This document shows, in pieces, positions 35,092-43,815 of a DNA stretch of 64,000 nt. A program made the position numbers and the translations under genes. The DNA lies in the NCBI RefSeq assembly GCF_002104765.1, contig NZ_NCXM01000007.1, positions 62,001 through 126,000 of the forward strand, written 5' to 3'. The notes beneath the pieces were generated by a model, which did not search any database, was not told where the DNA came from, and worked only from the letters and a program-made list of their open reading frames with translations. This stretch comes from Mycolicibacterium vulneris (GTDB lineage: Bacteria > Actinomycetota > Actinomycetes > Mycobacteriales > Mycobacteriaceae). The stretch's first letter is position 1, and each line of letters starts with the position of its first letter.

Positions 35092-36287
35092 GAGGCTGTT
35101 GTTTCCGTCTTTTCCGTTAAGGCCAATTCGTGTTCGATGGCTGCGGTCAGGCGTTCCCGTATTTCGGGCACCGCGATCTTGGAGATGATTTCGGCGAAGA
35201 AGCCGCGGATGACCAGGCGGCGCGCCTGCTCCTCGGGGATGCCGCGGGAGCGTAGGTAAAACAGTTGCTCGTCGTCGAAACGCCCGGTGGCACTGGCGTG
35301 CCCGGCGCCGACGATCTCGCCCGTCTCGATCTCCAGGTTGGGCACCGAGTCGGCGCGCGCGCCGTCGGTGAGCACCAGGTTGCGGTTCACCTCGAAGGTG
35401 TCGGTGCCGGCGGCGTCGGCGCGGATCAGCACGTCGCCGATCCAGACCGTGTGCGCGTCGGGCAGCGAGGAGTCCGGATCACCTTGCAGCGCACCCTTGT
35501 ACAGCACGTTCGACTTGCAGTCGGGCTGGGCGTGATCCACCAGCAGCCGCGACTCCAGGTGCTGCCCGTCGTCGGCGAAGTACAGCCCGAGCAGCTCGGC
35601 GTCGCCGCCGGGGCCCAGGTACCGCACGTTGGCCGTCATCCGGACCACCTCGCCGCCGAGCGTGACGGCGACGTGGCGCAGCACCGCGTCCTTGCCCAGC
35701 TTGGCGTGCTGCATGCTGACGTGCACGGCGTCGTCGGCCCAGTCGGCCAGCCACACCACGGTGAGCCGGGCGGCATCGTCGACGACGAATTCGACATTGT
35801 CGGCCAGCGTTCCGCTGCCCCGGTGGTCGATGACGACGACGGCCTCGGCCAGCTCGGAGACCCGGATCTGCAGGTGCCCGTAGGCCACCGCTCCCTCGCC
35901 AGGGCCGGTGACGGTGACACCGATCGGCTCGGCGATGCGGGTGTCACGCTCGACGGTGAGCACGGTCGCGGAGTTGAACGACGAAAACGCTTGCGCGGCA
36001 ACACGGTCGGTCGGTACACCGCCCTGGCCGAGCCGCTCGTCACCGCGGGAGACGGTCTCGACCCGCAGGCCGGGCTGCTCGTTGACGCTGATTCCGGCCT
36101 TGCCGGTGGCGCGCGCCGACCCGTCGTGCAGGCCACGCAGCCGGCGCAGCGGGGTGAACCGCCAGATTTCGTCGCGGCCGTGCGGGACCTCGAACGCGTC
36201 CACATCGAACGAGGAGAACAACTCCCCCTTATTCAATGCGGTAAGCGAACTCCCCTCGACGGCCGAAGTCAGATTGTCCGCGGTCAT
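35088..36287 (-). CDS. sufD: SufD, Fe-S scaffold component
   Basis: 399 residues (M. tuberculosis 397). SufBD-core beta-helix domain with conserved GAGHASATGRFDDEQLFYLRSRGIPEEQAR near 320-350, the segment carrying the functional His. Its start has GAGG at 8 nt, supplied by a dispersed repeat that fills the 46-bp gap from sufB. It acts with SufB and SufC on de novo cluster assembly. Confidence 0.96.
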
Positions 36288-36289
36288 CA

Positions 36290-36329
36290 GCGCCGCTCCT
36301 CATCGCTTCGCTCTGCATCGTTGCCGGCG
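36290..36329 (-). repeat. Dispersed repeat before sufD, copy A
   Basis: On the minus strand it contains CGATGCAGAGCGAAGCGATG and then GAGGAGCGGCGC up to the sufD start. It closely matches copy B at 37821-37863, which has 3 extra bases and a few substitutions. It provides the sufD ribosome binding site. Confidence 0.7.
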
Positions 36330-36333
36330 CGGG

Positions 36334-37782
36334 TCATCCGACAGCGCCCTCCATCTGCAACTCGATCAGCCGGTTGAGCTCCAGCGCGTACTCCATCGGC
36401 AGCTCTTTGGCGATCGGCTCGACGAAGCCGCGCACCACCATGGCCATCGCCTCGTCCTCGGTCAGGCCGCGGCTCATCAGGTAGAACAGCTGGTTCTCGC
36501 TGACCTTCGACACGGTGGCCTCGTGGCCCATGGTGACGTCGTCCTCGCGGATGTCGACGTAGGGGTAGGTGTCGCTGCGGCTGATCGTATCGACCAGCAG
36601 CGCATCACATTTCACGCTGGAGCGCGATCCGTGCGCGCCCTTGTTCACCTGCACCAGGCCGCGGTAGGAGGTGCGGCCGCCGCCGCGAGCCACGGACTTG
36701 GACACGATGTTGCTCGACGTGTTCGGTGCCAGGTGCAGCATCTTCGCGCCGGTGTCCTGGTGCTGGTCTTCGCCGGCGAAGGCGACCGAGAGCACCTCGC
36801 CCTTGGCGTGCTCGCCGGTCATCCAGACCGCCGGGTACTTCATGGTGACCTTCGACCCGATGTTGCCGTCGATCCACTCCATGGTGGCGCCGGCCTCGGC
36901 GCGGGCCCGCTTGGTGACCAGGTTGTAGACGTTGCCCGACCAGTTCTGAATCGTCGTGTAGCGAACGCGCGCATGGGGTTTCACGATGATTTCGACCACC
37001 GCCGAGTGCAGCGAATCCGACTTGTAGATCGGCGCGGTGCAGCCCTCGACGTAGTGCACGTAGGAGCCCTCGTCGGCGATGATCAGCGTCCGCTCGAACT
37101 GACCCATGTTCTCGGTGTTGATCCGGAAGTAGGCCTGCAGCGGGATGTCGACGTGCACACCCTTCGGGACGTAGATGAACGAGCCGCCGCTCCACACCGC
37201 GGTATTCAGCGCGGAGAACTTGTTGTCCCCGGCCGGGATCACGGTGCCGAAGTACTCCTTGAAGATCTCGGGGTGTTCGCGCAACGCCGTGTCGGTGTCC
37301 TGGAAGATGACGCCCTGCTTTTCCAGATCTTCACGGATGGAGTGGTAGACGACCTCCGACTCGTACTGGGCCGCGACGCCGGAGACCAGCCGCTGCTTCT
37401 CGGCTTCCGGGATGCCCAGCCGGTCATAGGTGTTACGGATGTCCTCGGGCAGGTCGTCCCACGTCGCTGCCTGCTTCTCGCTGGAACGCACGAAGTACTT
37501 GATGTTGTCGAAGTCGATGCCCTCCAGGTTCGAGCCCCACCCCGGCATCGGCTTGCGGTCGAAGATGCGCAGCGCCTTCAACCGCGTCTGCAGCATCCAG
37601 TCGGGCTCGTTCTTCTTCGCAGAGATGTCGCGAACGACGGCTTCGGACAGGCCACGCTGGGCGCTGGCCCCCGCGACGTCGGAGTCCGACCAGCCATAGC
37701 CGTACCGGCCCAGGGAGGCGATCGCCTCTTCCTGAGTCAGCGGCGCGGTAGCCGTCTTGCTGGCCTCGGGTGTGAGTGTCAT
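36334..37782 (-). CDS. sufB: SufB, Fe-S scaffold component, without intein
   Basis: 482 residues. AAAGGAG is 7 nt before the ATG. SufB signature: SDSDVAG near 34, [17 protein letters not shown] near 260 with the persulfide-accepting Cys and [16 protein letters not shown] near 75; C-terminal [17 protein letters not shown]. tuberculosis and M. leprae SufB carry inteins (846 residues in the former). Here the frame is continuous with family length, so no intein is present. The start codon overlaps the sufR stop by 4 nt. Confidence 0.97.
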   Translation of the reverse strand: MTLTPEASKTATAPLTQEEAIASLGRYGYGWSDSDVAGASAQRGLSEAVVRDISAKKNEPDWMLQTRLKALRIFDRKPMPGWGSNLEGIDFDNIKYFVRSSEKQAATWDDLPEDIRNTYDRLGIPEAEKQRLVSGVAAQYESEVVYHSIREDLEKQGVIFQDTDTALREHPEIFKEYFGTVIPAGDNKFSALNTAVWSGGSFIYVPKGVHVDIPLQAYFRINTENMGQFERTLIIADEGSYVHYVEGCTAPIYKSDSLHSAVVEIIVKPHARVRYTTIQNWSGNVYNLVTKRARAEAGATMEWIDGNIGSKVTMKYPAVWMTGEHAKGEVLSVAFAGEDQHQDTGAKMLHLAPNTSSNIVSKSVARGGGRTSYRGLVQVNKGAHGSRSSVKCDALLVDTISRSDTYPYVDIREDDVTMGHEATVSKVSENQLFYLMSRGLTEDEAMAMVVRGFVEPIAKELPMEYALELNRLIELQMEGAVG

Positions 37783-38594
37783 CGAGACGCTCCTTTGGTG
37801 CTCGTGGTGTCGGTCATATGGCGCCGCTCCTGCTCATCGCCGCGCTCTGCATCGTCGCCGGCGTGGCGCGGGCTGGGCGCCTGAGTCAGGGGTACGTGCG
37901 TGGTGCAGGCGCAGTCGCCGTTGACGATGGTCGCCAACCGCTGGACGTGGGTGCCCAGCACCTCGGCCATGGCCTGCTGTTCGGCGTCGCACAGCTCGGG
38001 GAATTCCTCGGCGACGTGCGACACCGGGCAGTGGTGCTGGCAGATCTGCACGCCGTGGATCGGGCCGCCGACCTGCGTTGTGGTGGTGACGTAACCGGCC
38101 TTGGTCAGCGCGGTGGCGATCCGGTCGGCCGCCGCCTCGACGTCGGTGTCCGCCGCGCTGTCGGCAGCGGGAACGTCGGCCAGGATGGTGTCGATGCGCT
38201 GCCGGGCGAAGGCCTGCACCGCCTCTTCACCACCGATCTCGCGGAGTTGCCGCATGGCCGCCGCCGCCAGGTCGTCGTAGGCGTGGTCGAGCTTCGCCCG
38301 CCCGGCCGCGGTCAGCCGATAGCGCTTCGCGGGACGCCCGCGTCCCACCTGTTGCCACGCCGCGGCCGCGGTGGACTCGGCGTCACCGGCCTCGATCAGG
38401 GCGTCGAGGTGGCGTCGCACGCCGGCAGCCGCCAGGCCCAGCCGGTCACCGATCTCGCCGGCGGTGATCGATCCGGATTCCAGCAGCAGGCGCACGATTG
38501 CGCGGCGGGTGTGACCATCCGCTACCGGCGCGCCGACGTCCACCGCGCCGGTAATGGCGTCAGCGGGCCCATCGGGGCTGGTTCGGATTTTCAC
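37779..38594 (-). CDS. sufR: SufR, Fe-S-sensing repressor of the suf operon
   Basis: 271 residues from the GTG at 38594; the frame is open to 38633 but that start lies upstream of the operator. N-terminal winged helix ([39 protein letters not shown] region), dimerisation middle, and cluster-binding cysteines near the end ([18 protein letters not shown], then NGDCACTTH). It senses Fe-S status and represses the operon it heads. The last 25 or so residues are encoded by a dispersed repeat (copy B) and are low-complexity and charged. Confidence 0.93.
   Translation of the reverse strand: MKIRTSPDGPADAITGAVDVGAPVADGHTRRAIVRLLLESGSITAGEIGDRLGLAAAGVRRHLDALIEAGDAESTAAAAWQQVGRGRPAKRYRLTAAGRAKLDHAYDDLAAAAMRQLREIGGEEAVQAFARQRIDTILADVPAADSAADTDVEAAADRIATALTKAGYVTTTTQVGGPIHGVQICQHHCPVSHVAEEFPELCDAEQQAMAEVLGTHVQRLATIVNGDCACTTHVPLTQAPSPRHAGDDAERGDEQERRHMTDTTSTKGASR
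37821..37863 (-). repeat. Dispersed repeat inside the sufR 3' end, copy B
   Basis: Second copy of the sufD-upstream repeat, here in the sufR coding end (residues [12 protein letters not shown]) just before the sufB start region. The 3-bp length difference from copy A keeps the sufR frame open. Confidence 0.7.
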
Positions 38595-38605
38595 AACACC
38601 AGTGT
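38591..38605 (-). promoter_or_regulatory. SufR operator over the sufR start
   Basis: On the minus strand ACACT-GGTGT-TGTGA, which fits the ACACT-N5-TGTGA inverted repeat I recall for M. tuberculosis SufR. It overlaps the GTG at 38594, so a bound repressor would block the promoter or the leaderless start. Confidence 0.7.
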
Positions 38606-38701
38606 GACGCAATTCCGGGGATCGGTCTAGCAAGGGTCCCCTGTCCTGGCGTTGCGCTGCTCACAGCCACCGCGCCGCAGTGACGCCGCCCGTCCGGCGG
38701 T

Positions 38702-38707
38702 TACGCT
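38702..38707 (+). promoter_or_regulatory. Predicted -10 element of mptB
   Basis: TACGCT, 6 nt before the ATG at 38714, predicts a leaderless mptB transcript divergent from sufR. Confidence 0.5.
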
Positions 38708-38713
38708 GCTCTG

Positions 38714-40420
38714 ATGGCAGCCCGCCACCACACGCTGAGCTCATCGATCGCGAGTCTGCACGGCGACGAGCAAGCGGTGGGTTCGCCGCTGAACGATACC
38801 GAGCTCACCGCGCTGCGCCGCACCCGCCTGTTCGGCGCGGCCGGCACGGTGGTGATGGCGATCGGCGCGCTCGGCGCGGGCGCCCGGCCCGTCGTGCAGG
38901 ACCCGACGTTCGGCGTGCGGCTACTCAACCTGCCGTCGCGCATCCAGACCGTGTCGTTGACCATGACGACCACCGGTGCGGTGATGATGGCGCTGGCCTG
39001 GTTGATGCTCGGCCGGTTCGCCCTGGGAAACCGGCGGATGTCGCGCGGCGACCTGGACCGCACCCTGCTGCTGTGGGTGTTGCCGCTGTTGATCGCCCCG
39101 CCGATGTACAGCAAGGACGTCTACTCCTATCTGGCGCAGAGCCAGATCTCGTTGGAGGGTCTGGACCCCTACCGGGTGGGCCCGGCGTCGGGCCTGGGCC
39201 TGTCCCACATCTTCACGCTGTCGGTGCCGACGCTGTGGCGCGAGACGCCCGCGCCCTATGGGCCGCTGTTCTTATGGATCGGGCGCGGCATCTCCGCGAT
39301 CACCGGGGAGAACATCGTCGCCGCCGTGCTGTGCCACCGGCTGGTGGAGTTGCTGGGCGTGGGCCTGATCGTGTGGGCGACCCCGCGGCTGGCCCGGCGC
39401 TGCGGCGTCGCCGAGGTCAGCGCGCTGTGGCTGGGGGCGGCCAACCCGCTGCTGATCATGCATCTGGTGGCCGGCGTGCACAACGAGGCGCTGATGCTGG
39501 GCCTGATGCTGGCCGGGGCCGAATTCGCGCTGCGCGGCATCAACGCACCACGGTTGCTGCCGGCGTCGTGGAAGCGGTTGGGTCCGGACTGGGAACCGCT
39601 GGGGATGCTGGTCACCGGTTCGGTGCTGATCGTATTGTCGTCGCAGGTGAAGCTGCCGTCGCTGCTGGCGCTGGGCTTCGTCACGATGGCGCTGGCCTAC
39701 CGCTGCGGGGGCACCGTGCGCGCCCTGTTGCTGACGGGCGGCGGCATGGCGGCGTTGTCGCTGGCGGTGATGGCGCTGGTGGGCTGGGCCAGCGGCCTGG
39801 GATTCGGCTGGATCTACACGCTGGGCACCGCCAACGTGGTGCGCAGCTGGATGTCGCCCCCGACGCTGCTGGCGCTCGGCACCGGGCAGGTCGGCATCCT
39901 GCTGGGCCTGGGCGATCACACCACCGCGGTGCTGGGGCTGACCCGTGCGATCGGCGTGCTGATCATCACGGTCATGGTGGCCTGGTTGCTGCTGGCCGTC
40001 TTCCGCGGCCGGCTGCACCCGATCGGCGGGCTGGGCGTCGCGCTGGGCATCACGGTGCTGCTGTTCCCGGTCGTGCAGCCCTGGTATCTGCTCTGGGCCG
40101 TCATCCCGCTGGCCGCCTGGGCGACGCGGACCGGCTTCCGGGTGGCGGCCATCGTCATCAGCCTGGTCGTCGGGATCTTCGGCCCGACGGCCAACGGCGA
40201 CCGGTTCGCGCTGTTCCAGATCATCGACGCGACCCTGGCCAGCACCGTCATCGTCCTCGCGCTCATCGCGTTGACCTACAGGCGCCTGCCGTGGCGCCGC
40301 CCGCCCGGCCAGGACACCGAATCCAACGGCGAACCGGCCAACGACACGGCGGCAACGCCGCCGACTCCGCCGACCCCCCGCCCGGCGCCGGCACATGACG
40401 CCTACGCTGATTCCACGTGA
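38714..40420 (+). CDS. mptB: Alpha-(1->6)-mannopyranosyltransferase MptB
   Basis: 568 residues with about 13 membrane segments, GT-C type, matching Rv1459c. The first large loop carries SKDVYSYLAQSQI near residue 135, the acidic GT-C motif. In Corynebacterium, MptB primes the alpha-1,6-mannan core of lipomannan using polyprenyl-phosphomannose. A proline/threonine-rich tail (about 540-568) is predicted to be disordered. The stop overlaps the ABC ATPase start by 4 nt, so the exporter is probably co-expressed. Confidence 0.92.
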   Translation: MAARHHTLSSSIASLHGDEQAVGSPLNDTELTALRRTRLFGAAGTVVMAIGALGAGARPVVQDPTFGVRLLNLPSRIQTVSLTMTTTGAVMMALAWLMLGRFALGNRRMSRGDLDRTLLLWVLPLLIAPPMYSKDVYSYLAQSQISLEGLDPYRVGPASGLGLSHIFTLSVPTLWRETPAPYGPLFLWIGRGISAITGENIVAAVLCHRLVELLGVGLIVWATPRLARRCGVAEVSALWLGAANPLLIMHLVAGVHNEALMLGLMLAGAEFALRGINAPRLLPASWKRLGPDWEPLGMLVTGSVLIVLSSQVKLPSLLALGFVTMALAYRCGGTVRALLLTGGGMAALSLAVMALVGWASGLGFGWIYTLGTANVVRSWMSPPTLLALGTGQVGILLGLGDHTTAVLGLTRAIGVLIITVMVAWLLLAVFRGRLHPIGGLGVALGITVLLFPVVQPWYLLWAVIPLAAWATRTGFRVAAIVISLVVGIFGPTANGDRFALFQIIDATLASTVIVLALIALTYRRLPWRRPPGQDTESNGEPANDTAATPPTPPTPRPAPAHDAYADST

Positions 40421-41382
40421 GCTCGGCCTTTCCAGAATCGCGCGAATCCCCTGACGCAGTGGTGCTGCTGCGCGGGGTCACCAAGAAATACGGATCCGGC
40501 GCGACGGCCGTCGAGGCCGTCTCCAATCTCGATCTCGAGGTCTACGCCGCCGAGGTACTGGCCCTGCTCGGTCCCAACGGCGCCGGCAAGACGACGACGG
40601 TCGAGATGTGCGAGGGCTTCGTCCGTCCGGACGCCGGCACCATCGAGGTGCTCGGCCTGGACCCGATCGCCGACAACGCGCAGCTCCGGGCGCGGATCGG
40701 GGTGATGCTGCAGGGCGGCGGCGGCTACCCCGCGGCCCGGGCCGGCGAGATGCTCAACCTGGTGGCCGCCTACGCCGCCGACCCGCTGGACCCGGCCTGG
40801 CTGCTGGACACGCTGGGCCTCACCGACGCCGCCCGCACCACCTACCGGCGGCTCTCCGGCGGCCAGCAGCAGCGGCTGGCGCTGGCGTGCGCGTTGGTGG
40901 GTCGTCCCGAACTGGTGTTCCTCGACGAGCCCACCGCGGGCATGGACGCCCACGCCCGGCTGCTGGTCTGGGAACTGATCGACGCGCTGCGCCGCGACGG
41001 CGTGACGGTGGTGCTGACCACCCACCAGCTCAAGGAGGCCGAGGAGCTCGCCGACCGGCTGGTGATCATCGACCACGGGGCGACGGTGGCCTCCGGCACG
41101 CCCGCGGAGCTGATGCGCAGCGGGGCCAAGGACCAGTTGCGGTTCAGCGCACCGCCGCGCCTCGATCTGTCGTTGCTGTCCGCCGCCCTGCCGGAGGACT
41201 ACAAGGCCACCGAGGTGACGCCGGGCGAGTACCTGGTCGAGGGGCACGTCGACCCCCAGGTGCTGGCCACCGTCACGTCCTGGTGCGCGCGGATCGACGT
41301 GCTGGCCACCGACATGCGCGTCGAGCAACGCAGCCTCGAAGATGTGTTCCTCGACCTCACCGGCAGGAAGTTACGGCCTTGA
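40417..41382 (+). CDS. ABC transporter ATPase (DrrA-like), Rv1458c orthologue
   Basis: 321 residues with GTG start. Walker A GPNGAGKTTT near 51, signature LSGGQQQRLALA near 148, Walker B LVFLDEPTAGMD near 168, and a C-terminal extension of about 100 residues typical of DrrA/CcmA-type exporters. It pairs with the permease that overlaps its stop by 4 nt. Substrate unknown; overlap with mptB suggests an envelope-related cargo. Confidence 0.94.
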   Translation: MSSAFPESRESPDAVVLLRGVTKKYGSGATAVEAVSNLDLEVYAAEVLALLGPNGAGKTTTVEMCEGFVRPDAGTIEVLGLDPIADNAQLRARIGVMLQGGGGYPAARAGEMLNLVAAYAADPLDPAWLLDTLGLTDAARTTYRRLSGGQQQRLALACALVGRPELVFLDEPTAGMDAHARLLVWELIDALRRDGVTVVLTTHQLKEAEELADRLVIIDHGATVASGTPAELMRSGAKDQLRFSAPPRLDLSLLSAALPEDYKATEVTPGEYLVEGHVDPQVLATVTSWCARIDVLATDMRVEQRSLEDVFLDLTGRKLRP

Positions 41383-42170
41383 CGGACAACGAGACTCAAT
41401 CGAACCTGTTCCCCGCGGGCACCTTCGCTCCCGATCCGCGGCCCAGCGCGGTGCCGAAAATGCTTGCGGCGCAATTCGGTTTGGAGCTCAAGCTGCTGCT
41501 GCGCAACGGCGAACAGCTGCTGCTGACCATGTTCATCCCGATCACGCTGCTGGTCGGCCTCACGCTGCTGCCGCTCGGTTCGTTCGGCCAGCACCGCGCG
41601 GCGACCTTCACCCCGGTCATCATGGCGCTGGCGGTGATCTCGACGGCGTTCACCGGGCAGGCGATCGCGGTCGCCTTCGATCGGCGCTACGGCGCGCTCA
41701 AGCGGCTCGGCGCCACCCCGCTTCCGGTGTGGGGCATCATCGCGGGCAAGTCCCTGGCTGTGGTCACCGTGGTGTTCCTGCAAGCAATCCTGTTGGGCGC
41801 CATCGGTTTTGCGCTCGGCTGGCGGCCGGCGCCGACGGCGCTGGCGCTGGGCGCGGCGGTCATCGCGCTGGGCACCGTGGTGTTCGCGGCGCTCGGGCTG
41901 CTGCTCGGCGGGACGCTCCGCGCCGAGATCGTGCTCGCGCTCGCCAACCTGTTGTGGTTCGTCTTCGCCGGGTTGGGCGCGCTGACCCTGGAAACCGGGA
42001 TCACCCCGGCGGCGGTCAAACTCGCGGCCCGGCTGACCCCGTCCGGCGCGCTCACCGAGGCGCTCTCGCAGGCGATGACCATGTCGGTGGACTGGTTCGG
42101 CGTAATCGTCCTGGTGGCGTGGGGCGCGGCGGGCGCGCTGAGCGCGCTGCGCTGGTTCCGCTTCACCTGA
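41379..42170 (+). CDS. ABC-2 type permease (DrrB-like), Rv1457c orthologue
   Basis: 263 residues from the TTG at 41379, overlapping the ATPase stop (TTGA), close to the 261 residues of Rv1457c; longer open frame upstream is a shadow of the ATPase gene. Six membrane segments (about 45-65, 75-95, 120-145, 150-175, 180-200, 235-255) with the ABC-2 motif RRYGALKRLGATPLPVW near 102. It forms a half-exporter with the preceding ATPase. Confidence 0.92.
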   Translation: MTDNETQSNLFPAGTFAPDPRPSAVPKMLAAQFGLELKLLLRNGEQLLLTMFIPITLLVGLTLLPLGSFGQHRAATFTPVIMALAVISTAFTGQAIAVAFDRRYGALKRLGATPLPVWGIIAGKSLAVVTVVFLQAILLGAIGFALGWRPAPTALALGAAVIALGTVVFAALGLLLGGTLRAEIVLALANLLWFVFAGLGALTLETGITPAAVKLAARLTPSGALTEALSQAMTMSVDWFGVIVLVAWGAAGALSALRWFRFT

Positions 42171-42190
42171 CCCCCCGCGCGACCGGCCGT

Positions 42191-42205
42191 ACTACAGGTC
42201 GTAGT
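42191..42205 (+). promoter_or_regulatory. Inverted repeat over the ctaA -35 region
   Basis: ACTAC-AGGTC-GTAGT, perfect 5-bp arms, starting within TACTACA. It sits 11-25 bp before the -10 element, so a bound repressor would cover the -35. A TACTACA half-site is also found upstream of ctaB. Confidence 0.55.
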
Positions 42206-42215
42206 TTTGGTGCCT

Positions 42216-42221
42216 TAGGAT
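42216..42221 (+). promoter_or_regulatory. Predicted -10 element of ctaA
   Basis: TAGGAT, 6 nt before the GTG at 42228; leaderless mRNA predicted. Confidence 0.55.
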
Positions 42222-42227
42222 CGGGCC

Positions 42228-43181
42228 GTGGTTGGACGGATGCTGTTGCGCGTGGTGGACCTGCTCCCCACCCCCAGCGTGGGGGTGCAGCGCCTGATCG
42301 CCGCGGCCGTCATCCTCACCCAGGGCGGCATCGCCATCACGGGCGCGATCGTGCGGGTCACCGCCTCGGGGCTGGGTTGCCCCACCTGGCCGCAGTGCTT
42401 TCCGGGCAGCTTCGTTCCGGTGGCCCACGCCGAGGTGCCGCGCATCCACCAGGCCGTCGAATTCGGCAATCGGATGGTCACTTTCGCCGTGGTGATCACC
42501 GCGGCGCTGGCCGTGCTGGCCGTGACCCGGGCGCGGCGACGCCGCGAGGTGCTGGTCTACGCCTGGTTGATGCCGGTATCCACCGTCGTGCAGGCGGTGA
42601 TCGGCGGCATCACCGTGCGCACCGGGCTGCTGTGGTGGACGGTCGCCATCCACCTGCTGACGTCGATGACCATGGTGTGGCTGTCGGTGCTGCTCTACGT
42701 GAAGGTCGGCGAGCCCGACGACGGTGTGGTCCGCGAGCGAGTGGTCAGGCCGCTGCGCGCGCTGACCGCGCTGGCCGGCCTGGACCTGGCCGCGGTGCTG
42801 GTCACCGGCACGCTGGTGACGGCCGCCGGCCCGCACGCGGGTGATCGCAGCCCCACCCGGACGGTGCCGCGGCTGAATGTCGAGGTCGACACCCTGGTGC
42901 ATATGCACTCGTCGCTGCTGATCGCCTACCTCGCGCTGCTGGTGGGGCTGGGCTTCGGGCTGCTGGCGGTGCGCGCCGCCCGTCCTGTGCTGCTGCGGCT
43001 CGCGGTGCTGCTGGTGCTGGTGTTCGCGCAGGCCGCCGTCGGCACCGCGCAGTACTACACCGGGGTCCCCGCCGTGCTGGTCGCCCTGCACGTGGCCGGG
43101 GCCACGGCGTGCACGGCGGCCACCGCGGCGCTATGGGCGTCGATGCGAGAGCGGGCCGAGCCCGAGCCGCTCGCAGGCTGA
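42228..43181 (+). CDS. ctaA: Haem A synthase CtaA
   Basis: 317 residues with GTG start. Eight membrane helices; conserved histidines in HQAVEFGNRM (near 82), HLLTSMT (near 143), HMHSSLL (near 225) and HVAGATAC (near 288) hold the two haem groups, and the GLGCPTWPQC cysteine pair near 50 is typical of CtaA. It oxidises haem O to haem A for the aa3 oxidase. Its 3' end overlaps the convergent ATP-grasp-like gene by 51 nt. CtaB, the preceding step, is encoded 1.6 kb downstream. Confidence 0.95.
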   Translation: MVGRMLLRVVDLLPTPSVGVQRLIAAAVILTQGGIAITGAIVRVTASGLGCPTWPQCFPGSFVPVAHAEVPRIHQAVEFGNRMVTFAVVITAALAVLAVTRARRRREVLVYAWLMPVSTVVQAVIGGITVRTGLLWWTVAIHLLTSMTMVWLSVLLYVKVGEPDDGVVRERVVRPLRALTALAGLDLAAVLVTGTLVTAAGPHAGDRSPTRTVPRLNVEVDTLVHMHSSLLIAYLALLVGLGFGLLAVRAARPVLLRLAVLLVLVFAQAAVGTAQYYTGVPAVLVALHVAGATACTAATAALWASMRERAEPEPLAG

Positions 43182-43796
43182 CTCCACCGCCAGGGCGAAG
43201 CGGTGCTGCGCGAGGTCGCGGGCAGCGGTGTCCAGCCGGCGCCAGCCCATTGACGGCGCGACCAGGTCGAGCCCCACCAACCGTTCGCCGGCCACGTCGA
43301 CCCGCGCGCAGAGCAGCTCCCGGGCGGCGATGCCGGAGCGCTGGGCGGCCGCGGCGAGCGCGGCGTGGCCGAGGTCCCACGACTCGAATTCCGGCTCGTC
43401 CGGCCAGGCGTGCGACCGCTCGCCGCCCAGGAAGAAGAGCGACGTGTCGGGCGACGTGCCCGGATCGGTCGTCGGCACCCCGTCGTGCTCGAGGTCGCGC
43501 AAATACCGCTCATCGAGGTTCCAACCCACCGCGCCGGGCGGGTTGAGCAGGTGCCGGACGCGCCGGGTCCAGGCCAGGAATTCGTCGCGCCGATCCCGGA
43601 TGCTTCCGACGGCCCGCAGTATCACCAGATCCGCTCCGGCGGTGTCCGGATCGTCCCAGGACAGCCAGCGCGCGTGCAGGCCGCGCCGCCGCAGCGCGCC
43701 CACCAGACCGGCGTCGTCGGCCGTCGCGCCCGCGCCGTCGCCCGCCCCCGCCAGCACGATGTGGGGGTGGAAGACGTCCGGACGAGCGAGTTTCAT
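43131..43796 (-). CDS. Shortened ATP-grasp-like protein
   Basis: 221 residues. The N-terminal part matches the actinobacterial ATP-grasp/glutathione-synthase-like family: WDDPDTAGADLVILRAVGSIRDRRDEFLAWTRRV and NPPGAVGWNLDERYLRDLEHDGVPT. The C-terminal part has the family ending LFFLGGERSHAW and ELLCARVDVAGERLVGLDLVAPSMGW. The roughly 70-80 residues between, which normally carry the ATP-binding lysines (VVKP-type motif), are missing, so the protein probably does not bind ATP in the usual way. It overlaps ctaA tail to tail and is divergent from qor. Rv1455 position. Confidence 0.72.
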   Translation of the reverse strand: MKLARPDVFHPHIVLAGAGDGAGATADDAGLVGALRRRGLHARWLSWDDPDTAGADLVILRAVGSIRDRRDEFLAWTRRVRHLLNPPGAVGWNLDERYLRDLEHDGVPTTDPGTSPDTSLFFLGGERSHAWPDEPEFESWDLGHAALAAAAQRSGIAARELLCARVDVAGERLVGLDLVAPSMGWRRLDTAARDLAQHRFALAVESACERLGLGPLSHRRP

Positions 43797-43808
43797 GCCC
43801 GGGCATGA
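43793..43808. promoter_or_regulatory. 16-bp palindrome between the ATP-grasp-like gene and qor
   Basis: TCATGCCCGGGCATGA is perfectly self-complementary. It covers the start codon of the ATP-grasp-like gene and ends 7 bp before the qor start, so one dimeric regulator could control both. Confidence 0.45.
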
Positions 43809-43815
43809 TAAGCAG

